A DNA stretch of 64,000 bases from Rotaria socialis (taxonomy: Eukaryota; Rotifera; Eurotatoria; Philodinida; Philodinidae), in contig CAJNYU010001011.1 in the NCBI GenBank assembly GCA_905331475.1, positions 1 to 64,000 on the forward strand. The letters run 5' to 3'. Positions within the stretch are counted from its first letter, which is position 1; each line of letters opens with the position of its first letter. The position numbers and the translations under genes were made by a program. Below are positions 11,501-22,769 of this stretch, in pieces. The notes beneath the pieces are model-generated. The model made no database searches. It was not told the origin of the DNA and was given only the letters and a program-made list of their open reading frames with translations.

Positions 11501-12440
11501 AAACAGTGTATAGCTTTATTACCTTTTCAAAAATTTGATGATAATTATATATAGCTATATGAGATATTTTCCTTATAAACAATTAGAATAATGAATGCTG
11601 TTGATTATTAAATACTTTAACGACGGTTGAATTCAATTTCAAAAGTAAGATTTCATATCTAACATGAAAATTATATATTGATTATTCAGAAAAATAGCTG
11701 AATAGGTGAAACTTAAAATTTCTTTCATTTAAATAACCTATATGACTACTTTTGAAACTATTTAATTAGAAAAAGCTACAGTTAAGTAAATGTTCGATAA
11801 TGTTTTTGAGGTTATTGATGTAAAATAATATTTTGAAGAAATATTTCATATTTTATTTTTGATCTTGAAATAAAAGATAGCCGAAGACAATGGTTAATGT
11901 TTTTAATCTATGATAGATAATCCTTAATACATCTAATCATAGTAGACAGTAGCTGCTAGTTTTCGTAATAGTAAAAATATACCAGACAGTTGTGACTATG
12001 AACTATAATAATAAAAACGGCAGATTTTGAATATTAATTAGATACTAAATCCTAATTGTGAGGATATCTAATTAGTGAAACTAGATTTTAATTACTGATA
12101 TGAGTAGTGTTGAGCATAGGCAATTGACCTGTACGAAAATTTTATTTAACTAGTGCACTTAAGTGTTAGTTTTTCATGTTTTATGTCTGTAATGGCGAGC
12201 GGGAGTGGGGTACAGGGGAGCCGCAAAATCCTTGCACTTCAACTTACACTCACTATTCTATTTTCTTTTAAAATATATGTGAGTTTCACAAAATGATAAC
12301 GGTTTTTATCAGGTCTACCTAAGGAGACCATAAGCGCAACTCGACTCTCAAAACAGGGAGGGGCACAATATCGATTTTGGCTATAATTTTACGATCCGTC
12401 GAATAAAATTTCCAAAGAGGAGGGGTGTGGGATATTATGG
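8544..12440. other. Gene-poor AT-rich stretch with scattered hexamer clusters
   Basis: No intact gene was recognised. Hexamer-like clusters occur at about 9835-9860 and 10131-10150. Around 10000-10130 the composition is less AT-rich and the motif aggcctg recurs. A possible decayed coding fragment near 10495-10560 can be read as EPTISITDCGHRIICK, weakly RING/TRAF-like, and it breaks down at once. The remainder is featureless. Confidence 0.5.
10133..10157 (-). repeat. Hexamer repeat ending in the conserved CCCTCAAGAT junction
   Basis: Three ACACCC units end in CCCACACCCTCAAGAT. The same 16-nt junction appears at 7940-7955, 12452-12467 and 13234-13249, and a diverged form near 12816-12838. Different sequence follows the final T in every case, which marks a shared element boundary. 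Confidence 0.65.
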
Positions 12441-12447
12441 AAAGCTC

Positions 12448-12467
12448 CACACCCACACCCTCAAGAT
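12448..12467 (-). repeat. Hexamer repeat with CCCTCAAGAT junction
   Basis: Two to three ACACCC units are followed by TCAAGAT and then unrelated sequence (tgtcactg), another copy of the conserved boundary. It lies just left of the NHL-repeat relic. Confidence 0.65.
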
Positions 12468-12534
12468 TGTCACTGTTGGGTGTCCGTGTGCTTCTTAACA
12501 TTTCTGTAACTCAACACATTAAATACTTCCAAAC

Positions 12535-12765
12535 ATTTCAAGTTGAAGCGATATTGAATTTTTGTACTCGATGATTTCCGCAATCGAAGACATAGATATT
12601 ACCGTGTCGATCGAATGATAAACGGGCGGGCCCATTGAGTTGATTCAATTGTCGTCCTCCTCCACCGTTTCCACCCACAATCACATTTTCCTGTGTGGCT
12701 CCTTTGTGTCAAAGCATGATTCGAGCATTCCCTCCATCAGCCACATAGAAAGTGTGAGGGGAGGG
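12535..12765 (-). pseudogene. NHL-repeat protein relic
   Basis: The minus strand reads YVADGGNARIML, a stop, then KGATQENVIVGGNGGGG, LNQLNGPARLSFD, RHGNIYVFDCGNHRVQKFNI and a stop. This is the beta-propeller NHL repeat pattern (L.x.P.gl.fD..GnlYV.D..NhRVqkf), whose arrays are abundant in bdelloid proteins. Only about two blades remain, with an internal stop and no flanking exons. Sequence further up (12830-12960) may belong to the same gene but is too decayed to align. No function is expected. Confidence 0.7.
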
Positions 12766-13201
12766 GGAGGGAGAAAGGGTTGTCTGCCTTCTTTTTAGAC
12801 ACACCCACGCTCACACACCCCAAGATTTTTGAAAGAGATGCGACCGTGAAAAAGAGACAGCAATCGCAATCCCTCGTTCATTGTAGATCCATCCTTGGTA
12901 GTCATGTAATTAGGGTGTTGCATCTTCATGGTAACCATTCCCAATAGCACTACTGTTTACAAAGGAAAGTATTGATTGTGGTGCATGGATATACAGGTCT
13001 CTACATGTAATACTTTAGAAAATAACACATAATCGTTTTATGTATTTGTAGAAACCTCTTAATGAAAAAGATGCGCTAAAATAAACTACATTTTGTTTTT
13101 TTTTGCTAGAACAACGTCTCTAACAAAATAAAAAACCAAGACAATTTTACAGTAAACTATTGATTATGTGTATTGAAATGTTAGAAATTGTAATCCAATG
13201 T

Positions 13202-13250
13202 GGGTGTGGGTGTGAAGAAAACTAACATTCGCACCCACACCCTCAAGATT
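13202..13250. repeat. Minimal inverted pair of telomere-like hexamers with CCCTCAAGAT end
   Basis: A TGTGGG cluster on the plus strand (13200-13213) is followed after about 20 nt by an ACACCC cluster ending in CCCTCAAGAT (13231-13249). The two clusters face each other and form a short hairpin, like the ends of the large palindromic element with almost nothing between them. Confidence 0.6.
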
Positions 13251-14690
13251 AGCATATAAAGTTAATTCGTCAATAACGTAATTATTCATATTTTCAACAG
13301 CATTAGTACAACTTTCTCGTTCAGCATAATTAATAAAACTAAAATATTCAATAAAAAAATAATTAGTCAGTTAATTTTTAAATAATTAAAAATAAAAAAA
13401 CTTGCCCACAATCACCTTCATAATTTGAATTAATCGCCAAAATTCTACTTGGTACAGTACGACCAAATTTTGAAAAAAGTTTTTCAAGTTGACTCTACGA
13501 AATCAATAAATATAAAAATAATTTTCATTTACACAAATAAAAGAAAATACTTAAGTGTAATCTTTTGGTAAATTTTTAATAACAAAAAAGCAATTTGTAT
13601 CTGATTGATTAAAGAATATGAAAATATAATGTTTTTACTATGTGATGCGTCATCGGTTAAGATAATCCACACACACCACTTTGAGCTATATACACGAAAT
13701 AGCCATTGAAATAAAATATATCGAGTCTCTGTTATAAAAGAAAGAGGACGTTCGTAAGAAGATGCAGTTACAGTCTACATAATTACATCAAGATGGACAC
13801 TAATTAGTTCTTGACTGAGGTATTAAACTAGTTGAGTCGTCCAGTTCTTCTGAATCGAATAGAAACTGGTTACCACAATTCTTTCAAACTGAAAGAATAT
13901 TGCTCACCCGTCTCTCAGTCAAGAACTATCTATTGTCTCTTTCGGCGTGAGTTCCTAAGTCAAGAAATAGACTGATTCAACAAAACAATCTTTAAGACAC
14001 AGGATAGTGCTGCTTTCCATATTATAAAACTGTTGCGCAGACATTTGTTTACATATATGTCGATCTAATGAAATGGTAATATCTTGATTTCTTTTTCAAA
14101 AGATGCGTCATAAAATGCTCTACTGAGTTGTTTCGATGATTTTTCCCATAAGCAAAATAATAAAGTTACAAGATAATGCTATCTTGTGCCATACTGAACT
14201 TGTTTCGAAATTTTTTTGTCTTAAATATGTCTCCGTTTCATAAAATTCTACATAAGCTGTGTGAGAAAATTCCTATTGCAAAACAACAAAGTCTTCCAAA
14301 AATGTTTATTACACTTAATACGATGTGAAGTACCACTAGCATTTAGCTTTTTTAAATTTTGAGTATATATTATACATACTATTGATATTTTTATTTATTC
14401 TTATAAAATAATGAGCGTGTATACACTTATACATGGGCAGACAGAACGAGAGAAGAGAAAATAACTCGAACAATTTTACTCAACTGATCAAGTATTGAAA
14501 TATTTAGAGGAATTGTTTGAAAATAGATAGAATTTATGTGTTACAGTGAGTAGTACGTTGGAAAAGCAGCTTTAATAGCACGGCTGTATTGTTATGCAAG
14601 ATGTTTCTCATAGATTATTGAAATGCTATATTTCCAATAAATATACGAGCATTGATTAATGAGATTTATATTAAAGATTGAATCTTGAAA
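13251..14690. other. AT-rich stretch without a recognised gene
   Basis: This stretch is simple AT-rich DNA with no coding signature on either strand and no clear repeats. It separates the hexamer hairpin from the kinase pseudogene. Confidence 0.5.
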
Positions 14691-16040
14691 ACCAATAAAA
14701 CATTTTCGATGTTTCAAATAATCGAGATGAATACGAAGAACATTTTAAATTAATTTTAATGAAAATTAAAAGCTTAAATGATGATGCTATTTTATTTATT
14801 GATGATCCAGAGAAGTACAAAGTTGCTCAAGAACGAACTCTAAAAGAACAAGAAAATATCAGTAAAATGTAGAAAAAAGAAAAAGAGCTTTTCGCAAAAC
14901 AAAAAGCTTTAAAAAAGCAATAACAAGAAGTTTATTTAAGTATTGCTAATAGTAATATATGTTTACAGTTGGTAATTAAGGAGAAATAAAGCCTTAATTT
15001 TGAGAAATCCATATTGATTAATGGTGATGATGTAATTTAATAAATATTAAATAATGAAGAAACAAAAGGAGATTACAGCTGGCTCAAATACCAATCTTAA
15101 GTAAAACTATTTTCCAAGCATTGCAGCTTTTTAATTTATTGAATGAGAATAATCAGAGAACAAGTTCATAGAAATTTTTCAAGGAACCAATTTCAAGTGC
15201 CTTATTGTATACGTTTTTCTTATGTTTCTGATCTAAATGAAGCACATACATTTGCTTCATCTTGAATGTCTCAACAGAAGTCAATTTCCTGTTTAAGTTC
15301 TTTCATTAGCTTTCGTCGAAATCGAAAATTGCAGTGAAATATTTTACGATGTTATTATATATAGCTTAGTTTAGAATGAAAAAGTAATAAACAAAACAAA
15401 TGATTTAAGTCTATTTCTTATTGATAAAATGAATTCTATTTGAATTTATATCTGATTGAGTTTGTTTATTTTTGCTTTCAGGTAATTTTATAATATGTGA
15501 AAATTGCTTGGTACCTTTGGAATCATTAACATTGATTCAGTCACAACAAGTTCTTAACATCATTGAATATTTATATAATTGCCGTATTATTCAGCGTGAT
15601 TTACGTCCAGATAATTTGATGTTAGATTCAAGTCAAGAACATTTAAAATTAATTGATTTTGGTTTTGCTACAACTTATGAAATCGATGAAATGACAAAGC
15701 AACTGCCTATTGAAGGAGCAGTTTCATATGCTGGCGTAAAATTGCTAAAACGTTACTACAATTTACTCTTATGATTATGAACGAACCCTTGATCTGCAAT
15801 GTGCAATAAATGTCATGATGTATATGACAGATGACATCATGAAAAAAAGGAATGAATTTAATTAAAACAGTCGTGAGTGTTGAAAGAAAAGTATTAAGAT
15901 TGCAGCAATTATGGATCGATATCACACGTGAGAATGACAATTATTCTAAGATATTAAATTTAATAAAACCTTTGAAAGAGCCACCAAATTTTGATGCTAT
16001 CAAATTTGAAATAGAAAATGATCTGGCATTTAAAAAATGA
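14690..16040 (+). pseudogene. Protein-kinase-like pseudogene
   Basis: The clearest part is 15472-15774, which reads a kinase catalytic loop and magnesium loop: RIIQRDLRPDNLMLDSS, then LKLIDFGFA, then PIEGAVSYAGVKLL. The HRD motif is QRD, and D-x-x-P-D-N and DFG are intact. The frame then shifts twice: YDYERTLDLQCAINVMMYMT lies in a second frame, and the C-terminal FNLIKPLKEPPNFDAIKFE-like tail in a third ends at 16040. Upstream, 14690-14990 carries an acidic and lysine-rich coiled-coil-like segment broken by stops (ILFIDDPEKYKVAQERTL). The N-lobe is not recognisable. Frameshifts could be introns or errors, but the density of stops argues for decay. Confidence 0.65.
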
Positions 16041-17255
16041 AGAACATCTTTAGAATTGCATGTCTAGTCATGTTACTAATGAAAACTTCATTGTTTGTAG
16101 AGTTCAGTTAGCTGATCATTTTGATGTATTTCGATTGAACAAAATACCATAGTATCTTTGCTTTTCAGAAGTGGAATTTTCATAGTTTTCTCCTTGTAAA
16201 ATTTTTCAGCTGCTTGCTGGATGTTTGGTTTTTATCTTATTATTTTTACTAGATGTTTATTATGCATATACTTTCTGAAAAGACTCGTTTTTTTTTCAGT
16301 TTTCAATGTGGTATTGAAAAAATGCCACTCTGTTTTCAGGGTGTGGGATGTTCACTCTTAACTCTCAAAACCAAAGTCATCCATATCCAAAAGAAAATGA
16401 GGATCATCGCGTTAATTAACAAGATGTGGACTAGATATCGTCCTCCAAGATATAGTTCATCCTTTTGTCACCATGTGAGCCATGGTATCTCAAGCTTCGG
16501 GTTCAACCAAAAATACGAATAGCAAGCAAGCAAAACACAAACTCAGCGCATGCGACATTCTTTCGGTAAGATGAAAAGACGGCTACTTGCGAAAACACAC
16601 GGAATGAATCTAATCGTAAGCTGCTCTTAGTACCGCAAAATGAGAAACACCCGTAAACATACAAGCACACGGACAAAGTATCTCGTCTGATATTGATCTT
16701 GCAGAAAGGCTAGAGATTCAGCAAATCTAGAACAGTAATGTAAGGTTGGGGATGCCAATTTTGGGTTTCCGTTTCTAGAAATCCGGGAACGAAAACTCCA
16801 GGACCCCTAACGTAAGGTGCCAATGTCAACAACAATGATATACTTGGTCCCAAATTCTAAAATTATTTTGTTAACCACAAGCTAAACGGTGTGTTAAACT
16901 GTATAAGATAGAAGCTTGCGCACATACACACCCTACACCCACATCGTTTTGTTATAGCATTTATTCTTTGATTTATGTTAGTTAAGAGTAATTTGTTGGC
17001 TGCAAAAATTAGTGACGTTTTATGGTGGATTGTATTACCTAATATGTTTGATAAACGAATGAAACATATGAAAAGCACAATACGAATAGCAATAGAGGAT
17101 ACCCGATAGCAACACATTTTAAACAAAAAAAGAACTTTCGATCCATAGATCTCAAAAATAAAATCATCCACAAATGTGACTTTTATTTAGGGAGTGATTT
17201 AGGGAAGCACAATTTGTGGAAAATGGTACCGGTTCAAATAAAAACACAATTCATG
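16041..17255. other. Spacer between the kinase relic and the TRPV gene
   Basis: No gene was recognised. Open frames at 16253-16522 and 16863-17171 have no domain signature. A short hexamer-like cluster (acaccctacacccac) lies at 16926-16942, the rightmost one seen before the gene-rich region. Confidence 0.45.
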
Positions 17256-17259
17256 TGAA

Positions 17260-20200
17260 TTAAATAAGTGCAGTTGTATCAAATGAACTAAAACTTTCTT
17301 GTGCATGTTGACTACGAAGCAAATCTTTTTTAACTTTTGCTGCACCATTGGCTCGTGTTGATGAATTCTGATGTGCACTAGGTGCATTTGTTTTTGTTTT
17401 TGAATGTATTGATACATTTTCAGGTTCTAAATGTCGTTGAAGTTGATAATAATAATCAGCACGCATATTTTCAATAGTAAGTCGTTCATCAGGCTTTGAT
17501 AAGTTTTAAAAAAAGAAGTAAAGAAAAATACAACGTGGTTATTTTTATAATAAAATACGTACAGTTTGAATTAATCTTGTGACTAAAACTCTTGAACCAT
17601 CAGGCATTCTTTTTGAATAGTTTGATTGTTGTGCTAAACGTTCTTCACGTGACACAGATTGTTCAACAATCAACATAATTTTTGCCCATTGTCGAAGCCA
17701 TTCTTTTTTTCGTTCATTTACCATAGCATATGTGTTACCCATCACTATATCATTTCATTTAAAATCAAAACAAAAGTATTCAATTAAAACGTACTAGCAA
17801 TAAGCATATTAACAAGGAGTACAGCAGCTGTTACAATATAAGTTACGAAACAAATCTAAAATATAATTTCAAATGTTAACAAAAATACAAGAACAGTATC
17901 GTATCTTTTTACTTTTCCAATGACTTGAATACCCATATTTGGATGTAAATAAAAATTTTTATATGCATCAGCTATTTGTTGAAGTGTAACACAAAACATT
18001 CGAAAAAATGTTTTAATAACTGTTGCAAAATCATTTTCACATTCAATTCTTACGAAAAGAACATGCAATGCTTGAGAAAATCCAACCATGAATACAAAAA
18101 ATATTAAACAAAAACGTAGTAAATCACCCCGAATCATCGTATATATCATAACAACAAATGGACCAGTCGTACGAAAACCACTAAACAAAAAACATTCGAT
18201 TATTGAAATGAATTATTTTTATTTACCGGCAAAAAAAGAAAAAATATGGTGCTCGACTGAGTATAGCATAAGTACAAAGTATATCATCAACAGCAATCGA
18301 ACATGTAATCCTCGCTGGTATCATTGCCAATGTTAGTATACAAGAAAAAAGAAATAAAATTCTTGTGGGATCATTAACATAAATAAAATAGTCTAATTTA
18401 AAATGTTGATAAGAAAATTCGCGTACAGTTATGATGAGATAAAGCAATGAACCGAGAATACTTAGTCCATCAAGAAAATTCAGAGCCTAATAAAAATAAA
18501 TGTAATAAAAACATATTGACTTCAAAAATTCATCATCCTACCAGTCCTAATAGGTCAAAATGACGTTTCCTATTCGAAACATATTTTGTACTACTATTGA
18601 AATTTGTTACATTATTGCTATCAAATAAAGCCAATTGCCAAAAAAAATTTGTATAATGACATTTACATTCAGGACGATCAGCTATGATTGATTTCCATTT
18701 ATCCTCTTCTTTATCGATTGGATCTTTAATAATACATGATTGTGGAACACGATAATAACCACGAACAACTAATGCAAGGAAACAAATAGCAAAGTAAAAT
18801 GCAAATATACCCATACGTTGGAAAAATCTTTAAAAAATAAATTCTATTTTCTATGAACAAAAAACAAAGATTAAAATACTTGAATTTTATAAATGTACGC
18901 CATTTTTCATTTAATAACTGAACAATTAAGCCATCCATCATGTCTAAATGACCGGCAGATTCCTAGAAAGTAAAACTTGTGTTCAAAAAATATCTCATCG
19001 AATCAATCGATCGATCCATTATATGTATTTTCAATAATAGAGAAGTCGTTTGTTTTTGCTTACCCCTCGTACAATGATACTAAGTGCACTAGTATCATTC
19101 AATGATCCATCTTTTCCAATTGTATCAATATCATCTAATGGGTAACCTGCACATGTTACATTTCCATATTGCCAATAGATCGTACGTGTTTTCTGTAGAA
19201 TATGATCAAACATCTAAAATTAAAATGTCAGTCACATAAAAAACAACAACAACACATGCATACATCTTTATGAGCTTTAACAGCAGCCAATGTCAACGGA
19301 GTTAAATCTTGACGATTTTTAATATCCAAAGATGCACCTAATTCATAAAGTAAGTCTACCATAGGCTATTTAAAATGAAATTAATTAATTAGTTAAGCGA
19401 AAGATATAATAAAATAGATGTAACTAACAATTCGATTATAGATAACGCACATATGTAAAGCAGTATTTCCATTCGAATCTTGACAATTTGTATTGGCTCC
19501 TTTAGCAATTAATAATCTTGCAGATTCTTCTTGTTGTAAAACAGCCGCAAATGAAAGTGGATATTCACCGAAATAACAATAGCCTTCATAATCAGTCGGT
19601 ACACTTACATCTGGACATTCTTTAGTTACGTTATCCACTCTAAAATAACGTCACAAAAAGATGGACTTCATTAGTTTTCCTCATACCGACTGGATTTTTG
19701 ATCCTCTGGACAAAAGAATTTTCCACAACAACGTTGTGTAAAATCAACACCAGCGTCCAATAAGAATTTAACAGTTGCTGGTTCTTCATTGACAATTGCA
19801 ATATGAAGAACATTTTCACCTGTAATTGAGAAAAAGAAAAACCGGTTAATTCAATAACTCAAAAGAATTCCATTCAGTCAACAACAAACCATAATATTCA
19901 TCGCCCATATACAAATCATCAATCATTTTTGGATAATGTCTTAACAATCTTTTAGCTAAAGCTGTATGAACAGGGCTTGATGATAGATAACACACATGGA
20001 GTATTTGTTCGCCGACACCGCCACGTTGATCAAGATCCCAACATACACGTTTGGTTTCTTCGCCTAAATTGATAATAAATATTATTAGGATACTTTTATG
20101 TTCATTTTTAAACAACCATGTGCTGGATCTCCTTCATTTGGTTTAGCTGTTGAAACAATACTTTTGACTTTACTAAATGTATTATTTCGTCGTCGAACAA

Positions 20201-20550
20201 TTTCACTAATCGTGACCTGAAAGAAAATGTGAACAAGAACTTCGTTTCTCTTCATTCGTCCTACCAATTTTCCTTCGCCTTCATTATATAGAAATCGTGG
20301 GATATGTTCACGTATCATTGCATCAATTTGTGTATAATCTTTTGTTCGATTTGCAACGCGCATAACTTCAATAAATTCACCACCACCCTAAATAGTTCGT
20401 TTTTTTTTTGAAGTACAATATAAAATATAGATTCAATTAAAACCTTATACTCACTGTCATATCAACGAAACGATAAAGTTCAGGCCCTTGTCCACCTGAA
20501 TTAATTTGAGCTTTAACGCCAGAAGAGACTTCCGATGTTGTATTACCCAT
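17260..20550 (-). CDS. TRPV-family cation channel (Nanchung/Inactive/OSM-9-OCR type)
   Basis: Fifteen exons join into one open frame of 820 codons plus stop: 20550-20455, 20387-20265, 20216-20117, 20063-19890, 19819-19687, 19639-19429, 19365-19264, 19213-19064, 18962-18880, 18827-18542, 18486-18227, 18180-17913, 17855-17795, 17744-17563, 17493-17260. The N-terminal half has ankyrin repeats ([13 protein letters not shown], [52 protein letters not shown]). Then come the pre-S1 helix ([16 protein letters not shown]), six membrane segments, and S6 ([18 protein letters not shown]) with the TRP-helix region after it. Channels of this family form tetramers, and invertebrate members act in ciliated sensory neurons. 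The loop before S6 reads [16 protein letters not shown] and lacks an obvious GMGD/E filter. Which invertebrate TRPV subgroup it belongs to is not settled. Confidence 0.88.
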
Positions 20551-20559
20551 ACAAGATTG

Positions 20560-20561
20560 CT
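20560..20561 (-). promoter_or_regulatory. 3' splice-site-like AG just upstream of the TRPV start
   Basis: The minus strand reads TTGTTTCACTAG with the AG nine nucleotides before the ATG at 20550. It can act as the acceptor of a 5'-UTR intron or of a spliced leader. No nearby donor exon was identified. Confidence 0.4.
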
Positions 20562-20599
20562 AGTGAAACAAGCGACTGGCGATAATTATGATTGTGTTG

Positions 20600-22765
20600 A
20601 AATATTCAATTGAACGATTTTTTTCATCGATGTTGACGGGAAAGAAAAATAGAAAGAAAAACTCTTATTTGTCCGTAATTGGAACGAGTGCCGTTTTGTG
20701 TTATATAAAAAAATTGAAGAAACGGAAAGTTACATGAAGAAAAATTTGCCTGTTATTTAAACAGTTACAGGAAATAGTGGGTGATCGATTAGGAGTGCTT
20801 ATTAATGTTTAATGAGAGAATGGTGTTTCTCATAGCCAAAAGAAAAGAGTTTATTTTAAAAATAGAAAAACTTAAACCATCTGCTTTCCGAGTAATATGA
20901 GAAATATTTATGTTTCCCATTATAGTAATACATAGCTTCAAAATATTTTTATTGATTTTTGTTTCTTTTATAACAATCGATAAATTTTAATCAACGCTTT
21001 TTTTTTCTCAAATATTTGTTCGGTTTTATTATTCTACAATGTTTGTCAATGTATCAAGCGAGAGTTTCATACGGTTGATCGATGCGCGGAATTCACAAAC
21101 AAAAATCGAATTACGGCATTGTTTAGAAATTCTGAACTATAAAAAGAAAGTTCCCAATTTTGGAAAATCTTCAAAATCGATTAACCAAATTTCTTTTGAG
21201 TCAAAGAAATGCATGCGAGCTCTTCATGAAACAAAAGATCCTATTTATTGTCTATAGAAGAAAATTTTCGACAAAGTCAAAATGTTAAAATTTTCCTAGA
21301 ATGATTGTCAATAAAGCGCACTGATCAATATTGTATAGAATAGCAAAAACGACGACATTAGTGGGAAAAGAAAAGCACGCAACTAGTGTCAACATTCAAG
21401 ATATTGATTTTTCCTTCATTAATGAAAAGTAAAATGTATCGACGAACACAACCGTCGGTATTCTATATTCTGATAAACGATTCAATAAAAGAATGATCAA
21501 AATTCTTATATATTTAGCTTGAAAATCATAGATTATGAATGTGCGCACTACTTAGACAACAATATGAATGAAATGAACAATAAAAAGTCATGTCAGCATT
21601 GCCAGTACATTAGAGGTCTCTAGAGACACATGGACTAGCGCAGTTTATCACTTATATTGAGGCCTTTGTGATCTAATAGAACATTCTATTGAATATAATG
21701 TCATTTATTTATCGATTAGATGGCAAGTGTCCGATTGTTTTTTCGACGTAATAGCGATTTGCGATAATATACTATGTGTGTAGATATCATTATTTTTACA
21801 TCATTCTATACTCACATATGGCTACACTTCAGTCCACATCATGCACAAAAAGAAACTATTTTGCTATCTTTCAATAAATTTTTACGCACTAGAACTGAAC
21901 TTATGCCTATTCGTCATGACATACTGTTTATTCATTCAGCTAATGTTTGTTATGATAGTTATTATCCAACATGTAACAAGAAAGAGAATGTGTTTTTTAT
22001 ACATTCCTTCTGGCGTGTCAATCAAAAAATCTAACGAATAAATATTTAGTAATAATAGTACAAACATATCACAAAAACTTATTTATTGAATTCATGCTTG
22101 ATTAAACATCGAATTAGTTTTGGTCGCAATATGCTTGATATGAGCCTGAAGAAATTAGTAAAAATAATTACACTTTTCAATAAGTATATCAATCGATATA
22201 ATGAAAACGATTGTTTCGTCAAATCATATCAATGTACCCACCTTCAAATGATGTGCGAAATAGACGTTGCATTCAAACAAAACACAAACATTTCCTTCGA
22301 TTCATGATGACTTCTCTACTCCTTCTATTAATATTGATTTAGATGGCGATAAAACAAGTGAACAATCAAAAACACACCCCGCAAACGCTCATTCGCTCAT
22401 CTTGTGACTTGAAAACGACGAGTAAAAAGTCACGGATCTTTGTTTTTCCTCAAATAATTAAAATCATCGAAAAACGTACGAATGAATACAGTAGAGAATT
22501 ATAATGATGTTTTTTTTTCCATCACATATTAGTTTTGTTTTGGAATTTTTAATTATCCCGTTTTCGTTCATAAATGAATCGATTTGTTTGAAAAAAATCG
22601 AACAGAAAACTTTGTCATGGAACAAAAAAAGAAAGTGATCAACAATGTTCACTAGAAAGTTAATAAACATTAAAAAATAAAAATAAACGACAGCAGGAAC
22701 TATACAACAGCCGAAGGTGTTTTTATGGAGACAAAGAGAAAAAATTACAAATTAATAATGGTATA
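20600..22765. other. Intergenic region without a recognised gene
   Basis: The stretch upstream of TRPV is AT-rich. Open frames of 65-90 codons occur (21039-21257, 21774-22034, 22086-22307), but none resembles a known family and no splice-linked neighbours make them longer. The stretch at about 21590-21700 could be a decayed coding fragment (SRDTWTSAVYHLY) but cannot be assigned. Confidence 0.45.
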
Positions 22766-22769
22766 CATA

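Noticed and set aside
16253..17171. Frames of 89 and 102 codons
   Set aside because: No recognisable domain; one overlaps a hexamer cluster, and both sit in decayed spacer DNA.
21774..22041. Overlapping frames of 66 and 86 codons
   Set aside because: No domain, no extension through plausible splice sites, and AT-biased composition as in the surrounding spacer.
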